64,000 bases of DNA, taken from NCBI GenBank assembly GCA_938014215.1, contig CALLRW010000032.1:87770-151769 (forward strand). The letters run 5' to 3'. The number at the start of each line of letters is the position of its first letter. The first letter of the stretch is position 1. Below the pieces are notes generated by a model, which saw only the letters and a program-made list of their open reading frames with translations, had not been told where the DNA came from and ran no database searches. The translations under genes were made by a program, and so were the position numbers. The DNA comes from an uncultured Alistipes sp. Its GTDB lineage: Bacteria > Bacteroidota > Bacteroidia > Bacteroidales > Rikenellaceae. Positions 1 to 8,580 of this stretch are shown piece by piece.

Positions 1-1155
1 CTCCTGGCTCCAGGCTCCCGAGACGCCGATGTTTTCGCGGGCCTCGTTGTCGAGGGTCATGTATTCGATGGCGTTGCACATTTCGGGCAGACGGGTCGGG
101 GTCTGGAGACCGACGTAGGCATCGAAGGTGATCTGGGGTTCGGTGTTTCCGGCGAGTTTGCGGGTTGTGACGAGGATGACGCCGTTGGCGGCGCGGGCGC
201 CGTAGATGGCGGCCGAGGCGGCATCCTTGAGGACCGAGACGCTTTCGATATCGTCGGGGTTGATGGCCGAGATGTCGCCCTCGACGCCGTCGACGAGGAT
301 CAGCGGGTTGGAGTTACCGATCGTGCCGATACCGCGCACGCGGATCGTGGTCGAGGAGTTACCGGGCTGGGCCGTGGAGTTGACGACCGTGACGCCGGGC
401 AGCAGTCCCTGCAGGCCGCTCGAGAAGGTGGCCATGGGTCGCGAGGCGATGTCTTCGCTCGAAATGGCGGCGACGGATCCGGTCAGGTTGACCTTTTTCT
501 GGACGCCGTATCCGACGACCACGACATCGTCGATGAGCTGGTTGTCGCTCTGCAGGACGATGTCGAGCGACGTTTGGGCGCCGAGGAGCACCTCCTGCCG
601 GTCGTAGCCGAGGAACGAGATCTGGAGTTTCTGACCCTCCTGGGCCTCGATCGAGAAGTCGCCGTCGATGCCGGTCACGACGCCGCGGTTGGTTCCCACG
701 ACGATGACGCTGGCGCCGATGACGGGCTGACCGGCCGCATCTCTGACTACACCCGATACATGACCCGGGGCGAGGGTTTTCGTCGGGTTGGCCGACTCTC
801 TGCTGCCGGGCAGGGGTTTGACGACGATTCGTTTTCCGGCGAGGGTTGCCGAGAGGTGCTGGCGGGCCAGGACGCGGTTGACCAGCGCGAGGACCTCTTC
901 GTTCGAGGCCTTGACGCTCACGGGTTGGGCGAGGTCAATTTCATTGTTGTTGTAGGCGAAGGTGTAGCCGCTGAGTTTTTCGACCTGTTCGATGAACTCG
1001 CGGGTGGAGTGGCCCTGCCCCTCCATGTCGAGCGAGATCGTCTTGTTCTGAGCGGCCGCCGGGAGCAGGGCGCAGAGGGCCAACACAAGGGTAAGGATCG
1101 ACTTCCGCAGGGGTGAGAACCGGCCGAAGTGCTTCAGGTGTCGGATTTTTTCCAT
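1..1155 (-). CDS. SusC/RagA-type TonB-dependent outer-membrane receptor, N-terminal part (runs off the window)
   Basis: Read on the minus strand from ATG at 1153-1155; 385 codons are inside the window and the beta-barrel lies off the left edge. A signal peptide (LTLVLALCALLPAAAQ) is followed by an STN secretin/TonB short N-terminal domain (about residues 45-100), a carboxypeptidase-D-like domain (GHVSGVVRDAAGQPVIGAS, about 130-210), and the plug, with a TonB-box-like stretch (DDVVVVGYG), RVRGIGTIG and DAASAAIYGARAANGVI. The family imports glycans, peptides or metal chelates across the outer membrane using TonB. The STN domain and the FecR and ECF-sigma genes just upstream indicate a transducing receptor that signals substrate binding to the anti-sigma factor. 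A SusD partner would be expected off the window. The substrate cannot be inferred. Confidence 0.93.
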   Translation of the reverse strand, partial: MEKIRHLKHFGRFSPLRKSILTLVLALCALLPAAAQNKTISLDMEGQGHSTREFIEQVEKLSGYTFAYNNNEIDLAQPVSVKASNEEVLALVNRVLARQHLSATLAGKRIVVKPLPGSRESANPTKTLAPGHVSGVVRDAAGQPVIGASVIVVGTNRGVVTGIDGDFSIEAQEGQKLQISFLGYDRQEVLLGAQTSLDIVLQSDNQLIDDVVVVGYGVQKKVNLTGSVAAISSEDIASRPMATFSSGLQGLLPGVTVVNSTAQPGNSSTTIRVRGIGTIGNSNPLILVDGVEGDISAINPDDIESVSVLKDAASAAIYGARAANGVILVTTRKLAGNTEPQITFDAYVGLQTPTRLPEMCNAIEYMTLDNEARENIGVSGAWSQE

Positions 1156-1214
1156 GTCTGAAATTTTAAGTTTGAATGGTATTGCAGTTTGTCGGGGCTT
1201 TCCCCGTGGGGGGA

Positions 1215-2207
1215 TTACCGGTAGATGCGGATGAAGTGTTCGTCGATCTGGCGGTAGTTGAGATTGGCCAGCGTGGTGGTCAGATCGAGGGCGCTTTCGA
1301 GCTTTTCGGGCTGCAGCGTGAAGGAGAGACCGATCGAGGTGTCGATGCCCGGATCGATCAGGAACCGCACATTGTAGCGGTGTTCGAGATTGGTCAGGAT
1401 GTCGGCCAGCGGGGTATTTTCGAAGACGATCGAGTCGTTGCGCCAGTTGCAGTAGTTGCTGGCGGTGACCTGTTTGACGACGAATCGCTGCGATTGGGTG
1501 TTGAAGATGCAGCTTTGGTTCGGCTGCAGGCGGAGCGGATTTTTGAGCCGGTTGCTGAGGACCTCGACGCTACCGCTGAGCAGCGTCACCTCGTTGGTGC
1601 CGAATGCCTCGAAGTTGCAGGCGTTGAATCGGGTTCCGAGGACCTTGACCTGCATCTGTCCGAGTTCGACAACGAACGGACGGAGCGAATCCTTGCGGAC
1701 CTCGAAGAAGGCTTCGCCGTCGAGCCGGACGTAACGGCGGTCGGCGCGGTCGAAATTGCGGGCGAAGGTGAGTTGCGAGCCGGCGTTGAGCCAGACGACC
1801 GTCTGGTCGGGCAGCGTGAAGCGGCCTCTGCTGTTGTCGGCCGTGACGAAGGTGGTGGTAGCCCGCCGGTCGGCCAGCCGGTTGACCACCAGGATGTTGA
1901 CTGCCACGATGCCGAGCAGGACGGCGGCTGCGGCGACGGGCCGCATGCGGAGAATCCATCCGCGCAGCGACGGGCGGCTGGCATCGATCCCCATGTCGGT
2001 ATGCAGCCGGCGGAGTTTTCGTTCGTAGCTGCGGCGGTCGACCTCGATCACCGAGCGGGGGTCGAGACGGTTCCACTCCTCCTCGAGGAGCTTCTCCTTG
2101 AGTTCGGCATCCGACGGATCGAGACACCACCGGCGGAACAGTGCGCGGGCCTTTTCGGGCATCGGGTGGTGCAGAAACAGGTGAATGATCTTTTTGGCTA
2201 AGTCCAT
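1215..2207 (-). CDS. FecR-family anti-sigma factor
   Basis: A 330-residue protein. It has a cytoplasmic N-terminal helical region (residues 1-85), one membrane segment (about 88-108, PVAAAAVLLGIVAVNILVV), then a periplasmic FecR domain (TADNSRGRFTLPDQTVVWLNAGS, RYVRLDGEAFFEVRKD) and a C-terminal DUF4974-like domain (SIVFENTPLADILTNLEHRYNV). Family members hold an ECF sigma factor at the membrane and release it when the STN domain of the partner receptor is occupied. It lies between the sigma gene and the receptor gene on the same strand, 59 bp from the receptor, so all three probably form one regulatory unit. Length and domain order are normal for Bacteroidota FecR. Confidence 0.93.
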   Translation of the reverse strand: MDLAKKIIHLFLHHPMPEKARALFRRWCLDPSDAELKEKLLEEEWNRLDPRSVIEVDRRSYERKLRRLHTDMGIDASRPSLRGWILRMRPVAAAAVLLGIVAVNILVVNRLADRRATTTFVTADNSRGRFTLPDQTVVWLNAGSQLTFARNFDRADRRYVRLDGEAFFEVRKDSLRPFVVELGQMQVKVLGTRFNACNFEAFGTNEVTLLSGSVEVLSNRLKNPLRLQPNQSCIFNTQSQRFVVKQVTASNYCNWRNDSIVFENTPLADILTNLEHRYNVRFLIDPGIDTSIGLSFTLQPEKLESALDLTTTLANLNYRQIDEHFIRIYR

Positions 2208-2327
2208 CTTCGTGCGATTTACACACTAAAGACGGGCATCGGGGGCTTTCCCCCAGTCGATCGCGGGATTTTTTTTGTTAAGAAACGGTTACAAAAATGC
2301 AACCGCCAGTTTCATAACCGAATACGT

Positions 2328-2885
2328 TCAGATGAAGAGGATGAGTATCTGGACGAGTTTGCGCAGTTCGGCCAGCGCTTCGTGGATGTGGTACTCGACG
2401 GTTTTGAGCGAGATCCCGAGTTGTCGGGCGATTTCGGGCTGCGGGATTCCGTCGATGCGGCTCATGCGGAAGATGCGCTGCCGCTGCGGGGACATCTTGT
2501 CGACGGCCAGTTCGATCAGCAGCAGCAGATCCTTCTGGTCGATGCGGGCCGCGATGTCGTCGGAGACGAGTTCCGAGAGGTCGACCGCCTGGGAGGTTTG
2601 CTGGTAACGGGCATCGACGGCCTTGTGTTCGAAGCGGTCGAAGATGGCGTTTTTGGTCATCCGGAAGAGGTAGTTCTTGAACGAGCGGACGTTCTGGAGT
2701 GTTTCGCGGTTCTCCCAGATCTTGAGGAAGAGGTCGTGGGCGAGGTCTTCGGCTTCGGCGCGGTCTTTGAGCATGCAGCATGCGAAGGCCTCCACATGCG
2801 GGGCATGACGCATGTACAGCGTATCGAAAGCCTTGCAGTCGCCTTCGATCAGATCGTGCAGCAGCATTTCGTCTGTCGGAGCCAT
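2328..2885 (-). CDS. ECF RNA polymerase sigma factor (FecI-like)
   Basis: A 185-residue sigma-70 family protein. Region 2 is visible around DLAHDLFLKIWENRETL and VRSFKNYLFRMTKNAI, and region 4 as the helix-turn-helix IPQPEIARQLGISLKTVEYHI near residues 140-165. It probably directs polymerase to the receptor operon and is held by the FecR protein encoded next. The gap to fecR is 120 bp and contains no clear terminator. A matching Bacteroidota promoter lies about 105 bp upstream. Assignment to the class is firm; its regulon is inferred from gene order. Confidence 0.93.
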   Translation of the reverse strand: MAPTDEMLLHDLIEGDCKAFDTLYMRHAPHVEAFACCMLKDRAEAEDLAHDLFLKIWENRETLQNVRSFKNYLFRMTKNAIFDRFEHKAVDARYQQTSQAVDLSELVSDDIAARIDQKDLLLLIELAVDKMSPQRQRIFRMSRIDGIPQPEIARQLGISLKTVEYHIHEALAELRKLVQILILFI

Positions 2886-2989
2886 CGCGGACGGGATCTT
2901 TAAAACCTTTCATCTCCTCCGGAATCCGGCTTTTGTCTTTAGCCGCGGGGTGTCGGGCCCGGGCGTTGGCCGGTCGGAATAGAGTGCGG

Positions 2990-3021
2990 CAAAGCTATGC
3001 ATAAATTTTTGTTTATCCAAA
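2990..3021 (-). promoter_or_regulatory. Promoter of the ECF sigma gene
   Basis: On the minus strand TTTG (3018-3021) is followed after 20 bp by TAGCTTTG (2990-2997). This matches the Bacteroidota -33/-7 consensus exactly. It would give a leader of about 100 nt before the sigma factor start. Confidence 0.7.
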
Positions 3022-3135
3022 ATTCTTTGATTTTCTGCCTGCTGCAGCGGCGTTTGTCACGAAAATGTAACATGGCGGCCGACCGCCCGCAGGGGACATC
3101 GATCCGGTGAGGCGGTGCAGAAAAGTCGATTTTCA

Positions 3136-3166
3136 TTTGTCGCCTCGTCCGATTTTCGTATCTTTG
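3136..3166 (+). promoter_or_regulatory. Promoter of the glycosyltransferase gene
   Basis: TTTG (3136-3139), 19 bp, TATCTTTG (3159-3166), ending 18 bp before the ATG at 3185. The position shows that the upstream in-frame ATG at 3107 is not the start, because it lies before the promoter. Confidence 0.75.
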
Positions 3167-3184
3167 TTTTCTCATCGATTTGTT

Positions 3185-4327
3185 ATGAAGATCACCATCG
3201 TGGGTCCCGCCCACCCGTATCGGGGCGGTCTGGCATCGATTCTGGAGATTCTGGCGCGGACGTTCCAGCGCCGGGGCTCGCAGGTCGACATCCGAACCTT
3301 CACGCTGCAATACCCCTCACTGCTCTTCCCCGGGGAGAGCCAGACCGTGACGACCCCCGCCCCGGCCGATCTGCGCATCACGCGGTGTGTCAACTCGATC
3401 AACCCCTTCAACTGGCTGCGGGTCGGGGAGCAGATCCGGCGCGAGCGCCCCGACTTCGTGCTGATGAAGTACTGGACGCCCTTCATGGCCCCGTGCTTCG
3501 GGACCATTGCGCGCCTGGCCCGCCGCAACGGCCATACGCGGGTGCTGTGTCAGATCGACAACGTCGAGCCCCACGAACACCATCTGATCGATCGCCCCTT
3601 TAACCGTTATTTCCTGCACTCGGTCGACGGGTTCATCTACATGTCCGAACAGGTTCACCGCGAACTCGAGGCCTATACGCAGGTTCCGGCCCTCTTTTCG
3701 CCGCACCCGCTGTTTGAGAACTTCGGCCGGCGGGTCGACCGTTCGGAGGCGTGCGTGCGACTGGGGCTCGATCCGGCACTGCACTACGTGCTCTTCTTCG
3801 GGCTGATCCGCGACTACAAGGGGCTGGACCTGCTGCTCGAGGCGTGGGCGCGTCTGCGCAGCGAGGGCCGGACCGGCGGCCGACGGCTGATCGTGGCCGG
3901 GGAGTTCTACACGTCGAAGGAGCCCTACCTGCAGCAGATTGCCGCCCACGGCCTGCAGGAGGAGGTGCTGCTGCACGACCGTTTTGTGCCCGACGAGGAG
4001 GTGAAGTACTACTTTTCGGCGGCGGATTTCGTTGTGCAGCCCTACAAGACGGCCACCCAGAGCGGCGTGACCCAGATTGCCTATCAGTTCTGCGTGCCGA
4101 TGGTGGTGACCGACGTCGGGGGGTTGGCCGAGATCGTACCTGACGGACGGGTCGGATACGTCTGCCGGCCGACGGCCGAATCGGTCGCCGAGGCGATCGA
4201 GCGGATGTATGCGGGCGACAGTCTCGAGCGGTTCCGGCAGAATTGTGTCGAGGAGCGGCGTCGCTTTTCGTGGGAGGAGATGTGCAACCGCATCACGGAG
4301 CTTTACGAGCGCGTGGCTGCCCGCTAG
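3185..4327 (+). CDS. Glycosyltransferase family 4 (GT-B fold)
   Basis: A 380-residue glycosyltransferase. The N-terminal Rossmann half starts MKITIVGPAHPYRGG, with the glycine-rich acceptor-side loop. The C-terminal donor half has the GT4 pattern VLFFGLIRDYKGLDLLLEA, then DRFVPDEEVKYYFSAADFVVQPY and the nucleotide-sugar motif around TQSGVTQIAYQFCVPMVVTDVGGLAEIV. It should transfer a sugar from a nucleotide donor to a glycan or lipid-linked acceptor in the cytoplasm. No other cell-surface glycan genes are beside it, so acceptor and pathway are unknown. The start is set by the promoter just upstream. Confidence 0.9.
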   Translation: MKITIVGPAHPYRGGLASILEILARTFQRRGSQVDIRTFTLQYPSLLFPGESQTVTTPAPADLRITRCVNSINPFNWLRVGEQIRRERPDFVLMKYWTPFMAPCFGTIARLARRNGHTRVLCQIDNVEPHEHHLIDRPFNRYFLHSVDGFIYMSEQVHRELEAYTQVPALFSPHPLFENFGRRVDRSEACVRLGLDPALHYVLFFGLIRDYKGLDLLLEAWARLRSEGRTGGRRLIVAGEFYTSKEPYLQQIAAHGLQEEVLLHDRFVPDEEVKYYFSAADFVVQPYKTATQSGVTQIAYQFCVPMVVTDVGGLAEIVPDGRVGYVCRPTAESVAEAIERMYAGDSLERFRQNCVEERRRFSWEEMCNRITELYERVAAR

Positions 4328-4880
4328 AGCCCGCCAGAGCCTGCCAGAGCCCGCTCGTCGTTCGCTCGTTGTCCGCTCGTTGCCCGCTTCTCGCTAGGGC
4401 CTGCCGCCTGCTAATTGCCTGCCCAACTTGCTAATTGCCAACCCTGCCCGCTAATTACTAGCCCAACCCGCCAGTTGCCCGCCCAGCCTGCCGCCTGCTA
4501 ATTGCCCGTTGTCCGCCCGTTGTCCGCCCGTTGCCCGCCCGTTGCCCGCTTCTCGCTAGGGCCTGCCGCCTGCTAATTGCCCGTTGCCAGCCCAGCCTGC
4601 CGCCTGCTAATTGCCCGTTGCCCGCTCGTCGTCCGCTTCTCGCTAGAGCCTGCTGCCCGCACGTTGCTTGCCAGCCGCCGCATCCAGCCGTATCCAGCCG
4701 TATCCACTGGCATCCGCCGCATCCGCTGCATTCACCCCGCCATTTAGCCTGCCACTCTCTGCCCTTTGGCTCCAGCTCGCCAATTGGCCGCCGCATTTAC
4801 CTTCATCCCCTTCCACGCACCCGCATTCCACGCACTCGCATTCCACGCACCCGCATTCCACGCACTCGCATTCCACGAAA
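4328..4880. repeat. Intergenic degenerate tandem repeats
   Basis: About 550 bp without a credible gene, rich in variants of CTGCCGCCTGCTAATTGCCC and CCCGTTGTCCGC. A block of about 40 bp beginning TTGCCCGCTTCTCGCTAGGG occurs near 4381 and again near 4544. At 4811-4877 a 15-bp unit (ATTCCACGCACYCGC) is repeated about four times with C/T alternation. Open frames through the region have repeat-driven, proline- and arginine-rich compositions and are rejected as genes. Confidence 0.8.
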
Positions 4881-4910
4881 ACCCCCTGCCGGATTGATCC
4901 GACAGGGGGT
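4878..4910 (-). terminator. Terminator downstream of the MFS gene
   Basis: The arms ACCCCCTG-C-CGGA and TCCG-A-CAGGGGGT (4881-4910) form a hairpin with one mismatch. Read on the minus strand it ends in TTTT, so it terminates transcription of the leftward MFS gene. Confidence 0.75.
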
Positions 4911-4936
4911 CTCTTCATGGATTGGAGTAGTTTGGG

Positions 4937-6307
4937 CTACTTCTTGATATTGGGCAGTTCGAGGCCGTAACCCTTTCTGCGGTCTTCGAGCTTGAGGTAG
5001 AAGCTGAAGATGAATGCCAGCACGCCGAACGACGAGAAGATCACCATCGGCATGGTGTATCCGCCCGTTGCGTCGAGGACCTCACCGATAAGCAGCGGCA
5101 CGAGGCAGAGACCGACGTTCTGGATCCAGAAGATCAGACAGTATGCCGAGCCGAGGATCTTGGCATCGATGATCTTGGGGACCGAGGGCCAGAGGGCTGC
5201 GGGGACAAGCGAGAACGAGACACCGAGCGTAACGACGAGCAGCAGGGCGAGCCACTTCGAGGGGAAGGCCGGAAGCAGGAACGCAAAGCTCAGGTGGCAG
5301 GCGATCATGATGACGGCGCCGATCATGAGCATCGTGGCGCCCTTGCCGCGGAAGTCGAGCATGGCGCCGAGGAACGGCGTGAGGATCATGGCCAGAATGG
5401 GGAAGCAGCTGAAGAGGCGCGAAGCCGATTCGGCATCGATCTGCAGGGTCACCTCGAGGAAGTTGGGGGCATAGCGCTGGAAGGGGAAGATGGCCGAGTA
5501 GTAGAGCACGCAGAGCAGGGCCACGAGCCAGAACATCTTGCTGCGGAAGATCATGCCCAGGTCACGGACATGGAACTCCTCGTCGGAGGATTTCTGCTCC
5601 TTCATTTCGCCGGCGGCGATGAGCTGTCGGTCGAGTTTTCGGTCCATGTAGACGAAGACGGTGAAGCACAGCAGGCCGATGATGAGCAGCACGGTGCAGA
5701 ATGCGACGGGGGCGACGACCGACTTGTCGAAGTGGTTCGAGATCATCGGGGCGAGCCACATGACGGCGAAGACACCCAGTCGGGCGATGGCCATCTCGAG
5801 GCCCATTGCCAGAGCCATCTCCTTGCCTTCGAACCACTTGGCGATGGCTTTGGAGACGGTCGTACCGGCCATTTCGCACCCGCAGCCGAAGATCATGAAT
5901 CCGAGCGAAGCCATTTTGGCGCTGCCGGGGAAGGCAACCCACCAGCTGTTGAGCCACTCGTTGAGGGCGGTTGCCTGGAACCAGTCGGAGATGCCGATGA
6001 ACTTGATCGAGGCGCCGATGACCATCAGCGAAGCGGAGAGCAGGCCCGTGAAGCGGATGCCCATCTTGTCGAGGATGATTCCGGCGAAGATCAGGAAGAA
6101 GAAGAATACGTTGAGGAAGTATTCCGAGGCGGCATAGGTTCCGAAGGTGCTGCTGTCCCAGCCGCGGGCCGATTCGATGAGGGACTTGAGCGGGGACATC
6201 ACGTCGACGAACATGTAGCCGAAGAACATCATCAGGGCGATGAGCACCAGAGCTGTCCATCTCGCCGCGGGCGAGTCGTTGAGTTTGCGTTGGATGGTTG
6301 CTGTCAT
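4937..6307 (-). CDS. Major facilitator superfamily transporter
   Basis: A 456-residue inner-membrane protein with about twelve hydrophobic segments, for example ALVLIALMMFFGYMFVDVMSP, FFFFLIFAGIILDKMGIRF and MFWLVALLCVLYYSAIFPF. MFS signatures include the acidic/glycine loop DKMGIRFTG after helix 2 and its counterpart LDFRGKGAT in the second half. The overall look, with WFEGKEMALAMGLEMAIARLG, resembles the MFSD1-like or nitrate/sugar-porter-like groups. The substrate is not predictable. It follows the TPR gene by 18 bp on the same strand, so the two are probably cotranscribed, and it ends at a strong terminator. Confidence 0.9.
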   Translation of the reverse strand: MTATIQRKLNDSPAARWTALVLIALMMFFGYMFVDVMSPLKSLIESARGWDSSTFGTYAASEYFLNVFFFFLIFAGIILDKMGIRFTGLLSASLMVIGASIKFIGISDWFQATALNEWLNSWWVAFPGSAKMASLGFMIFGCGCEMAGTTVSKAIAKWFEGKEMALAMGLEMAIARLGVFAVMWLAPMISNHFDKSVVAPVAFCTVLLIIGLLCFTVFVYMDRKLDRQLIAAGEMKEQKSSDEEFHVRDLGMIFRSKMFWLVALLCVLYYSAIFPFQRYAPNFLEVTLQIDAESASRLFSCFPILAMILTPFLGAMLDFRGKGATMLMIGAVIMIACHLSFAFLLPAFPSKWLALLLVVTLGVSFSLVPAALWPSVPKIIDAKILGSAYCLIFWIQNVGLCLVPLLIGEVLDATGGYTMPMVIFSSFGVLAFIFSFYLKLEDRRKGYGLELPNIKK

Positions 6308-6325
6308 GTTGTTATTTGTTTTGAG

Positions 6326-8314
6326 TTAGTCTTCGATCGAGGCGTAGTGCTTGAGCACCTCGTAGGCCTGCGTAATACCGAGTTCGCCGGCCTTCGAGAG
6401 GTCGAGACAGCCCTTTCGGGTATCCTTCATGAAGATCTGGATCACGCCGCGGTTGTAGAAGGCCTCGGCGAAAGCCGGGTTGAGTTCGATGGCCTTCGAG
6501 TAGTCCTCGTAGGCTTCGGGGAGGTTGCCCGAGAGGGCCTGGAGGTTGGCCCGGTTGTAGTAGGCTTCGGCGAAGGTGGGGTAGAGCTTGATGGCCTTGT
6601 TGAGGTCGGCCACGGCTTCGTCGTAGCTGTACGTGCGTTTCGAGTTGTTGTTCAGCCGGTTTGCGGGGTCCGAATCGATCGTGATCCGCTGATAGGAGTT
6701 GTCGATCGAGGAGATGAAGTCGATCATTTCGGCGCGGGTGGTCGAACGGTTCAGATAGAGGAACGGGTTCGAGGGGTTCTGCTCGATGGCCGACGAGTAG
6801 GTGTTCACCGAGTTGGTGTACTGCTTGATGAGCGACTGCGTGACGCCGCGTTCGAAGAGCAGCGTCCACGAGGCGTCGCCGCTCTTCATGCGTTGGACAT
6901 ACTCCTTGTCGAGCATCACGAGCGTATCGGGGGCGATGTTCGACTCGCGGCACGAGAGGGCGAGCAGGTCGTTTCCGATGCGGCGTTTGAAGTCCTCGAT
7001 ACGCTGCGGGCGATAGGGCAGCGGCTCCTGGAGCGAGTCGGGGCGCAGCAGGGTGAACTTGTAGAGCGGCAGCAGACGCATCTCCTCGCGGCCGCCGTTG
7101 GGGCCGGAGATGCGGTCGAAGTTGTTTCCGGCCAGTTCGCTGTCGAACGACAGCAGACGGTCGAAACGCTGCGTGGTATCGGCGAAGATCGAGTAGGTGC
7201 TGTCGCTGAGGCGGGCACGATACTCGGCGATCTTTTTCTGGGCGGTTTCGCGGTCGCTTTTGGCCCCTTTGGGATCCCGGAGCAGTTCGCGGAGCTGACC
7301 GCGGTAGAGGTATGCGTTCGCGAAGTCGGGATAGAGCCGGATGGCTTCCGAATAGTCCTTGACGGCCGCTTCGATTTCGCCCAGCTGGGCATGGACGCCG
7401 GCGCGGTTGTAGTAGACCAGCACGTTGTTGGGCGAGTAGAGGGCCACGCGGTCGTAATCCTCCAGGGCGCGGTTGTAGTCGCCGATCTGGGTGCGCAGCA
7501 TGGCGCGGTTGAAGTAGGTGAGCGAGTTGGTCGAATCGAGCTGGATGACGCGGTCGAAGTCCTTCAGGGCGAGCATCGGTCGGTTCGTGGCATTGTAGAC
7601 CAGCGCGCGGTTGAAGAACGAGAGCAGATAGGTCGAGTCGCACTCGATGGCCTTGTTGAAGTCGGCTTCGGCTTCGGGATATCGGTGTTGTTCGAGATAG
7701 AGACCGCCGCGGCGGTTGTAGCCGTTGGGGCTTTCGCGATTGGTCCGGATGGCGGTATTGAAGTTTTCGTAGGCGCTGACGGTATCCTTGAGGTGGAGGT
7801 AGCTCAGTCCGCGGCAGATGTAGGCATCGGCGACCTTGTTTTCCTGGCGGATGAACTTGTCGAAATCGGCGATGGCCTCCTTGAACTGCTGGTTGAGCAG
7901 CCGGGTGACGCCGCGGCTGTAGTAGGGGCCGGGCAGATCGGGCCTCAGTTCGATGGCTTCACGGAAGTCCTGCAGGGCGTCGTCGTAGTTTCCCAGACGC
8001 GAGCGGGTGATGGCGCGGTAGGTATAGGCCTGGGTGTAGACGGGGTTGAGGCGGATGGCGGTCGAGAAGTCCTCCTCGGCGCCGAGCAGGTCGTCGAGGT
8101 TGTACTTGGCGATTCCGCGCAGGAAGTACCCCTCGAAGGCATCCTCCTCGAAACGCAGCAGGATGTTGAGCGTACGGATGGCCTCCTGATAGTTGTTGTT
8201 CATCATGCACGTGCGGCCGACCCAGAAGAAATACTCCCGGTTGTACTGGGCATTGGCACGGGGTCCGCACCAGAGGGCGATCGCCGTCAGGAGGGCGATG
8301 ATGAACTTGCGCAT
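6326..8314 (-). CDS. Exported tetratricopeptide-repeat protein
   Basis: A 662-residue protein starting MRKFIIALLTAIALWCGPRANAQ, a clear signal peptide. This fixes the start at 8314, although the frame stays open upstream through the tandem repeats. It is built of about ten TPR units, such as EAIRTLNILLRFEEDAFEGYFLRG, DALQDFREAIELRPDLPGPYYSRG and EAYEDYSKAIELNPAFAEAFYNRG, in two blocks separated by a non-repeat stretch (about residues 330-480). TPRs make protein-protein scaffolds; location is periplasmic or outer-membrane-associated by inference. The partner is unknown. It lies between era and the MFS gene. Confidence 0.88.
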   Translation of the reverse strand: MRKFIIALLTAIALWCGPRANAQYNREYFFWVGRTCMMNNNYQEAIRTLNILLRFEEDAFEGYFLRGIAKYNLDDLLGAEEDFSTAIRLNPVYTQAYTYRAITRSRLGNYDDALQDFREAIELRPDLPGPYYSRGVTRLLNQQFKEAIADFDKFIRQENKVADAYICRGLSYLHLKDTVSAYENFNTAIRTNRESPNGYNRRGGLYLEQHRYPEAEADFNKAIECDSTYLLSFFNRALVYNATNRPMLALKDFDRVIQLDSTNSLTYFNRAMLRTQIGDYNRALEDYDRVALYSPNNVLVYYNRAGVHAQLGEIEAAVKDYSEAIRLYPDFANAYLYRGQLRELLRDPKGAKSDRETAQKKIAEYRARLSDSTYSIFADTTQRFDRLLSFDSELAGNNFDRISGPNGGREEMRLLPLYKFTLLRPDSLQEPLPYRPQRIEDFKRRIGNDLLALSCRESNIAPDTLVMLDKEYVQRMKSGDASWTLLFERGVTQSLIKQYTNSVNTYSSAIEQNPSNPFLYLNRSTTRAEMIDFISSIDNSYQRITIDSDPANRLNNNSKRTYSYDEAVADLNKAIKLYPTFAEAYYNRANLQALSGNLPEAYEDYSKAIELNPAFAEAFYNRGVIQIFMKDTRKGCLDLSKAGELGITQAYEVLKHYASIED

Positions 8315-8360
8315 GTTTCGAATTTCTGTTTTAAACGTCCTTTGCGGGGGCTTTATTGTT

Positions 8361-8571
8361 TTCGGGCGGAGCTTCCGGGGACGGGTTTCTCCGCATTCGG
8401 GTCGTTGTTCTTTCGGACGGAGCTTCCGGGGACGGGTTTCTCCGCATTCGGGTCGTTGTTCTTTCGGACGGAGCTTCCGGGGACGGGTTTCTCCGCATTC
8501 GGGTCGTTGTTTTTTCGGGCGGAGCTCCCGGGGCGGGTTTCTCCGCATTGGGGTCGTTGTCTTTCGGGCGG
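8361..8571. repeat. Four tandem copies of a 51-bp unit between era and the TPR gene
   Basis: The anchor CGGAGCT recurs at 8367, 8418, 8469 and 8520, an exact 51-bp period. The two inner copies are nearly identical and the outer ones have a few changes. Each copy contains CGGGTTTCTCCGCATT. There are no spacers, so it is not a CRISPR. The unit is a multiple of three, but the era stop codon precedes it and no gene start uses it. Confidence 0.9.
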
Positions 8572-8580
8572 GCGAAGGGT

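Noticed and set aside
8361..8571. Tandem repeats as a CRISPR array
   Set aside because: The 51-bp units are contiguous with no unique spacers and there are no cas genes.
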